From NCBI GenBank assembly GCA_963921345.3, contig CAWUFE020000007.1, positions 1,984,001 to 2,048,000 on the forward strand: 64,000 nucleotides of DNA. The letters are read 5' to 3'. The number at the start of each line of letters is the position of its first letter. Position 1 is the stretch's first letter. The translations under genes and the position numbers were made by a program. The DNA is from Hoeflea_A sp963921345 (GTDB taxonomy: Bacteria > Pseudomonadota > Alphaproteobacteria > Rhizobiales > Rhizobiaceae). Below the pieces are notes generated by a model, which was not told the origin of the DNA, made no database searches, and saw only the letters and a program-made list of their open reading frames with translations. Below are positions 60,250 through 64,000 of the stretch, piece by piece.

Positions 60250-61200
60250 TCAGCCGACCAATTCGCTGAGATTGGCGAGCGCTGCCTGAAGCAGGTCGGG
60301 GCGCGCGTGATGGCACATATGTCCGACACCCTCGGCGACGCTGACCCGCACATTCGGCAGTCGTTCGGCAAACCCGTCGACGTGACGTGGGACGGTCAGC
60401 AGCCAGTCGCGCTCGCCGTGCACGATTTCGACGGGCACGCTGAGTGTCGAATAACGTTTCGACATGGCGGTCAGCGCCGCGTGGGTCTGACCCAGATCCT
60501 CGCTGTTCGCCCGGATCGTCGATGCCCGCAGCGACAACGGCACGCCGACATAATCGAGATAGCCGTTCGGCGCGGTCTGCGGCATGAAGGCACGTGCGAC
60601 GAACGCTTCGACCGCACCGCGATCGGCACGCCGCGACAGGCGCGACATGTAGTAATTGGCCGTCACGCGGGTGATGCCAAAGCCTTCCAGAACATCGACG
60701 GCCCGGCCCCAGGGCATTGTAGCGCCCGACACGGTGACGACGCCGCCGACCTCCTCCGGCGTTTCCAGCGCCCATGCAAGGGCGACAACGGCACCCCAGC
60801 TGTGGCCGACCAGGATCGGACGTTGCGCGCCCATTTCCCGGACGGCGCCGCGAAGCTGCGCCGCCTGGCGGGCCGGGGTCCAATTGCCCGAACCGCGTTC
60901 CGAGTGGCCGAAGCCGGGCCGGTCCATGGCGATGACCCGGTTGGTTTTCTTCAGCAAGTCGACGTGGGAGAAGGTCCAGTCTCGCAGATTGACATTGGCG
61001 CCGTGCAGCAACACGACCGGCGGACCGCTTGTGCCGCTGTCGGTGGCGTGCACCTTCATGCCGTCGACATCGATGAGATCGCCGAGCGGAGGATAGGCGC
61101 TGGTTGCAACTTCGTCCGAGATGACCGTCATGCGCGACCCCGTAGAGGCGGAAAGCGTCATGGCACCGACGCCGCTCAACACTGTTCTTCTGCTTAACAC
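60250..61200 (-). CDS. Alpha/beta hydrolase with Tat-like leader
   Basis: A 316-aa alpha/beta-hydrolase fold protein. It has 'VVLLHGANVNLRDW' (oxyanion HG motif), nucleophile elbow GHSWGA (Ser about 153), acid in 'VEIVHGERDWLLT', and His in 'VAEGVGHMCHHARPDLL'. The N-terminus MLSRRTVLSGVGAMTLSA is a twin-arginine-like export signal, so it may act in the periplasm. Esterase, haloalkane-dehalogenase-like or C-C hydrolase activities are all possible. Convergent with the RND gene by 4 nt. Confidence 0.88.
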   Translation of the reverse strand: MLSRRTVLSGVGAMTLSASTGSRMTVISDEVATSAYPPLGDLIDVDGMKVHATDSGTSGPPVVLLHGANVNLRDWTFSHVDLLKKTNRVIAMDRPGFGHSERGSGNWTPARQAAQLRGAVREMGAQRPILVGHSWGAVVALAWALETPEEVGGVVTVSGATMPWGRAVDVLEGFGITRVTANYYMSRLSRRADRGAVEAFVARAFMPQTAPNGYLDYVGVPLSLRASTIRANSEDLGQTHAALTAMSKRYSTLSVPVEIVHGERDWLLTVPRHVDGFAERLPNVRVSVAEGVGHMCHHARPDLLQAALANLSELVG

Positions 61201-61425
61201 GTAGTCGTGGGCCCCTCACCTTGCAAACCGCCCGCAACGCGGCAACTGTCGGATAGATAGGAAGAGTCCGGCGACGACCCAAGAGCGATTCGCGTAAAGC
61301 GCCCTGGCAACGACGGCAGATCGCATCGCCTGCCGGATCGGGCCAGATCGGCACTGGCCAATATATGCAAAAATCGATATATATACTTTTATGGATTGAA
61401 TCATCGACCGCCAAGGAGGGCTGAA

Positions 61426-61905
61426 ATGAAAACCGCCCCTATCGCCGTGTTGGCAGCGTTTTTGGTTGCAGCACCGGCCATCTCCGGCGTCGCTGCCGCC
61501 AGCGAAATCTTCAGCCGCCAGACAGAAGCAGCTTTCGAGGACGTCAGGCAGGATGTCTCCGACGCGATCATCAATCGCGGATACGTCATCGATTACACGG
61601 CGAAGATCGGCGACATGCTGGAACGCACAGCATCCGACGTCGGTTCAACCCGGAAAGTCTATTCGGGCGCGGAGACCGCGCAATTCTGCTCCGCCGTCCT
61701 GTCGCGCAGAATGATGGAGGCCGATCCGGCCAACATCGCCTTCTGTCCCTATGTCGTCTTCTACTTCCATAAAGCCGATCAGCCGGGCGTGGTGCACGTC
61801 GGTTTCAGAAAACTGCCGGAAGACGGCTCGGCCGAATCCAAAGCGTCGCGGCAGGAAATCAATCGGCTGCTCACCGAAATCGTCGAGGAGGCGGCGAGCA
61901 ACTGA
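61426..61905 (+). CDS. DUF302-type exported protein
   Basis: A 159-aa protein with a signal peptide (about 1-26, ending GVAAA). The mature part resembles DUF302 domains: 'TEAAFEDVRQDVSDAIINRGYVIDYTAKIGDML' (helix plus strand of the fold), 'AQFCSAVLSRRMMEADPANIAFCPYVVFYFH', 'VHVGFRKLP'. The start at 61426 has an excellent AAGGAGGG; an in-frame ATG at 61396 is less likely. Two cysteines (C88, C106 approximately) could form a disulfide. The 225-bp upstream gap shows only an AT-rich promoter-like patch (gatatatatactttta, about 61375-61390). Confidence 0.82.
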   Translation: MKTAPIAVLAAFLVAAPAISGVAAASEIFSRQTEAAFEDVRQDVSDAIINRGYVIDYTAKIGDMLERTASDVGSTRKVYSGAETAQFCSAVLSRRMMEADPANIAFCPYVVFYFHKADQPGVVHVGFRKLPEDGSAESKASRQEINRLLTEIVEEAASN

Positions 61906-61906
61906 T

Positions 61907-62566
61907 TCAGGCCGCATTCTCCTGGCTGACCTGCTGCATTACCGAAACATAATTGTCGACACCCTGTGCGCCGGTAACCAGATAGCGGCGGTTGAAGATC
62001 ATTGCCGGCACGCCGTTAACGCCGCGCGACGTCCACAGTTGCTCGTCCGCCCTCACCTCGTCGGCAAACCGGCCGTCATCCAGAACCGCCAGCGCCTCGT
62101 CCCGATCGAGCCCGATCGCCGCAGCCTCGTCCGCCAGAACCTGCGGGTCGTTGACATCGCGGCGATGGCTGAAGAAGGCGGTGAAGAGCTGCATCTTGAG
62201 ATCGTGCTGCCGTCCCTGCGCCGCCGCCCAGTGCAGCAGCTGATGGGCACGGAAGGTGTTGACCATGCGCATGTCGTCGGCATAGTCGAAGGCAAATCCG
62301 AGGGAGGCGCCGAGTGCCGTGAGGCGATCGCGCGCCGCCGCGCTTTGCTCCGGGGTGGTACCGTATTTGGCCGCCAGATGCTCACGCAGATCTTCGCCCT
62401 CCTCCGGCATTTGCGGATTGAGTTCGAATGGGTGCCAGCGAACGGCAACCGCCAGGCCGGTCTGCGCCATGGCCTGCTCAAGCTGCTTGTAGCCGACGAT
62501 GCACCAGGGACAGACGACATCCGAGACGATGTCGACGGTGAGATCGGAGCTTTGCTGGTCGGTCAT
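61907..62566 (-). CDS. DsbA-family (FrnE-like) oxidoreductase
   Basis: A 219-aa cytoplasmic thioredoxin-fold protein. Active-site CPWC at about residues 19-22 in 'DIVSDVVCPWCIVGYKQLEQA', helical insertion with 'WHPFELNPQMPEEGEDLREHLAAKYG', and cis-proline region 'GVNGVPAMIFNRRYLVTGAQG'. This is the FrnE/DsbA_oxidoreductase group rather than periplasmic DsbA: there is no signal peptide. It may serve as a disulfide isomerase or stress protein. It is convergent with the DUF302 gene by 1 nt. Confidence 0.92.
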   Translation of the reverse strand: MTDQQSSDLTVDIVSDVVCPWCIVGYKQLEQAMAQTGLAVAVRWHPFELNPQMPEEGEDLREHLAAKYGTTPEQSAAARDRLTALGASLGFAFDYADDMRMVNTFRAHQLLHWAAAQGRQHDLKMQLFTAFFSHRRDVNDPQVLADEAAAIGLDRDEALAVLDDGRFADEVRADEQLWTSRGVNGVPAMIFNRRYLVTGAQGVDNYVSVMQQVSQENAA

Positions 62567-62792
62567 GCCAAATCCTGTGGTGATGGTGGTGTCGATTGCG
62601 CCTCAGATAGGGTCTCCTGCGGCGGCTTCCACCCCGAATCGACGTCGGGCGGGTCGATCAATAATATGAATTGGTAATTCCGGTCCGGGCGTGCTCAAAG
62701 GAATAATCTCCCAAGGCCTCCTCGACCGGCTCATTCTTCATTTCAGCCGGCCCAGCCTGCACACCAATCGACACCCGGAGAAGAAACGCCGC

Positions 62793-64000
62793 ATGAGCGT
62801 CACCGCCGATTCTGCAAAAGCCGCGCCTCAGGGTCTCAGTCGCACGACCTCCCTGATCGTGGCGGCGGCGCTGTTCATGGAAATGATGGATTCGACGGTC
62901 ATTGCCACGGCCCTGCCGACCATTGCCTTGGATATCGGTACCAATCCGGTTTCACTGAAACTGGCGCTGACCGCCTATCTCGTCGCCCTCGCCGTCTTCA
63001 TTCCGATCAGCGGATGGCTGTCCGATCGCATCGGCGCCCGCAATCTCCTGAGCCTGGCGATCATCGTTTTCATGCTCGGCTCGGTCGCTTGCGCCTTTTC
63101 CAACTCGCTGGAGAGTTTTGTCTTTTCCAGGTTCGTCCAGGGCATGGGCGGCTCGATGATGACGCCGGTTGCGCGCATCCTGCTCGTCCGAAACACGCCG
63201 CGCGACCAACTCGTCTCCGCCATGGCCTGGCTGGCCGTGCCGGCTCTGATGGGCCCCATGATGGGGCCACCAATCGGCGGGTTTCTCACCAGCTACCTCA
63301 GCTGGGAGTGGATCTTTTTCGTCAACATTCCGATCGGCGTGCTCGGCCTGTTCATGACGATGAACTTCATTCCCCGCCTTGGAATCCGCCGAAAAACGCC
63401 GCTGGATTTCACCGGCTTCGTGCTGGCGGCAACTGCCTTTGCCGGCATCGTCTTCGGCCTGTCGGTCATCAGCCTGCCGGCGCTGCATCCGGCCTACGGC
63501 ATCCTGGCGGTGATCGCCGGCGTCGTCGCCGGCGCCATCTACTGGCAGCGGGCGAAAGCCCATCCGACGCCGGTTCTCAACCCCGCCATCTTCAACAACC
63601 GGCTGTTCTTCCGCAGCATCGTCGGCGGCTTCGTCTTTCGGCTGGGCATCGGCGCATCGCCCTTCCTGCTGCCGCTGATGCTGCAGGTCGGCTATGGCCT
63701 CTCGCCCGTTCAATCGGGCCTCGTCACCTTCGTCGGGGCGCTCGGTGCGATCGCGTTCAAGTTCATCGCCCAGCGCTATTACCGCGGCCTCGGCCTGCGA
63801 TGGGCCCTGACGGCTGCGGTTGCCTGCGCCGCGGTGTCCCTGGCCTTCGCCGGCTTCATATCGCCCGTTGCGGCGCCCGTTTTGCTGATGGTGACGCTGT
63901 TCATCGCCGGGCTGTCGCGATCGGCCTTCTTCACCGTGGCGACGGCGCTGGCCTTGTCCGATGTCGATGACGAAGACACCGGCCAGGCCTCTGCGATCGT
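62793..64000 (+). CDS. MFS drug/proton antiporter, DHA2 (EmrB/QacA) family, 3' end beyond the window
   Basis: The frame opens at ATG 62793 (GGAGAAG before it) and is open to the window end (402 codons). The DHA2 pattern is clear: segment 1 'SLIVAAALFMEMMDSTVIATALPTIALDI' with the conserved D, motif A 'GWLSDRIGARNLLSLA' (about 70-85), motif C-like 'ALMGPMMGPPIGGFLTSYLSWEWIFFVNIPIGVLG', and at least ten membrane segments so far. It probably exports hydrophobic toxic compounds in exchange for protons. The 226-bp gap upstream holds no other gene. Confidence 0.92.
   Translation, partial: MSVTADSAKAAPQGLSRTTSLIVAAALFMEMMDSTVIATALPTIALDIGTNPVSLKLALTAYLVALAVFIPISGWLSDRIGARNLLSLAIIVFMLGSVACAFSNSLESFVFSRFVQGMGGSMMTPVARILLVRNTPRDQLVSAMAWLAVPALMGPMMGPPIGGFLTSYLSWEWIFFVNIPIGVLGLFMTMNFIPRLGIRRKTPLDFTGFVLAATAFAGIVFGLSVISLPALHPAYGILAVIAGVVAGAIYWQRAKAHPTPVLNPAIFNNRLFFRSIVGGFVFRLGIGASPFLLPLMLQVGYGLSPVQSGLVTFVGALGAIAFKFIAQRYYRGLGLRWALTAAVACAAVSLAFAGFISPVAAPVLLMVTLFIAGLSRSAFFTVATALALSDVDDEDTGQASAI

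Overview
The window is GC-rich, tightly packed alphaproteobacterial DNA, most likely from a member of the Hyphomicrobiales (Rhizobiales). The support is the gene content: a sorbitol/mannitol-type polyol operon built from an ABC transporter, mtlK and xylB; a uxs-uxe polysaccharide operon like the one described in Sinorhizobium; a DUF995 exported protein; and a Mu-like phage with methyltransferase and Mor genes. No tRNA, rRNA or CRISPR array was seen. Family names come from recognised motifs and gene order, not from database searches.

Layout. (1) 1-9161: part of a Mu-like transposable prophage, reading rightward: adenine methyltransferase, Mor-type activator, gp25-, gp26- and gp27-like small proteins, terminase, portal, and a MuF-type head protein with an extra JAMM-like C-terminal domain. 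Three accessory genes follow, including a RelE/ParE-type toxin module. Every later Mu head and tail gene is missing. The prophage edge appears to cut off the 3' half of a panB-like gene. (2) 9129-14423: a LIV-type ABC transporter operon (ATPase, permease, binding protein, permease, ATPase) that ends in the truncated panB-like gene. (3) 14781-23871: a ten-gene, translationally coupled catabolic operon (sugar-isomerase-like, SDR, MaoC, enoyl-CoA hydratase, Gfo/Idh/MocA, CoA-transferase, acyl-CoA dehydrogenase, degenerate SDR, PanE-like, 2-oxopentenoate-hydratase-like). A LacI-type regulator is divergent from it. The palindrome TTGATGCATCAA lies at the regulator start and again upstream of the transporter operon, which links the two operons. 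(4) 25135-38452: a polyol operon (mtlK/dalD-like, xylB, xylitol-type and erythritol/threitol-type dehydrogenases, SDR, ABC transporter) with a divergent SorC-type regulator and a HAD phosphatase. An IS630 element sits exactly at the overlap of the two permease genes.

(5) 38465-47461: a signalling cluster of three NarL/LuxR-type response regulators, one soluble HisKA_3 kinase and a divergent hybrid kinase of about 1,463 residues with eight PAS-like segments. (6) 47719-53068: a polysaccharide operon (UDP-xylose synthase, UDP-xylose/galactose 4-epimerase, cellulose-synthase-like glycosyltransferase, 23-codon mini-ORF, GH26-like hydrolase, DUF995 protein with a stop codon in its signal peptide). 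(7) 53085-60245: a PlsC-type acyltransferase, two paralogous DUF2306 membrane proteins (one shortened) and an RND efflux pair. The last three transcription units share CTGTCAG/CTGACAG inverted repeats. (8) 60250-64000: alpha/beta hydrolase, DUF302 protein, DsbA-family oxidoreductase, and a DHA2-type MFS transporter that runs off the right edge.

How the parts work together. The LIV transporter and the acyl-CoA operon look like one uptake-plus-degradation system under one LacI-type repressor, with an unidentified substrate. The polyol operon imports sugar alcohols, oxidises them to ketoses and phosphorylates D-xylulose. Its transporter is currently damaged by the IS element. The uxs/uxe operon should supply UDP-xylose and UDP-arabinose to a membrane glycosyltransferase.
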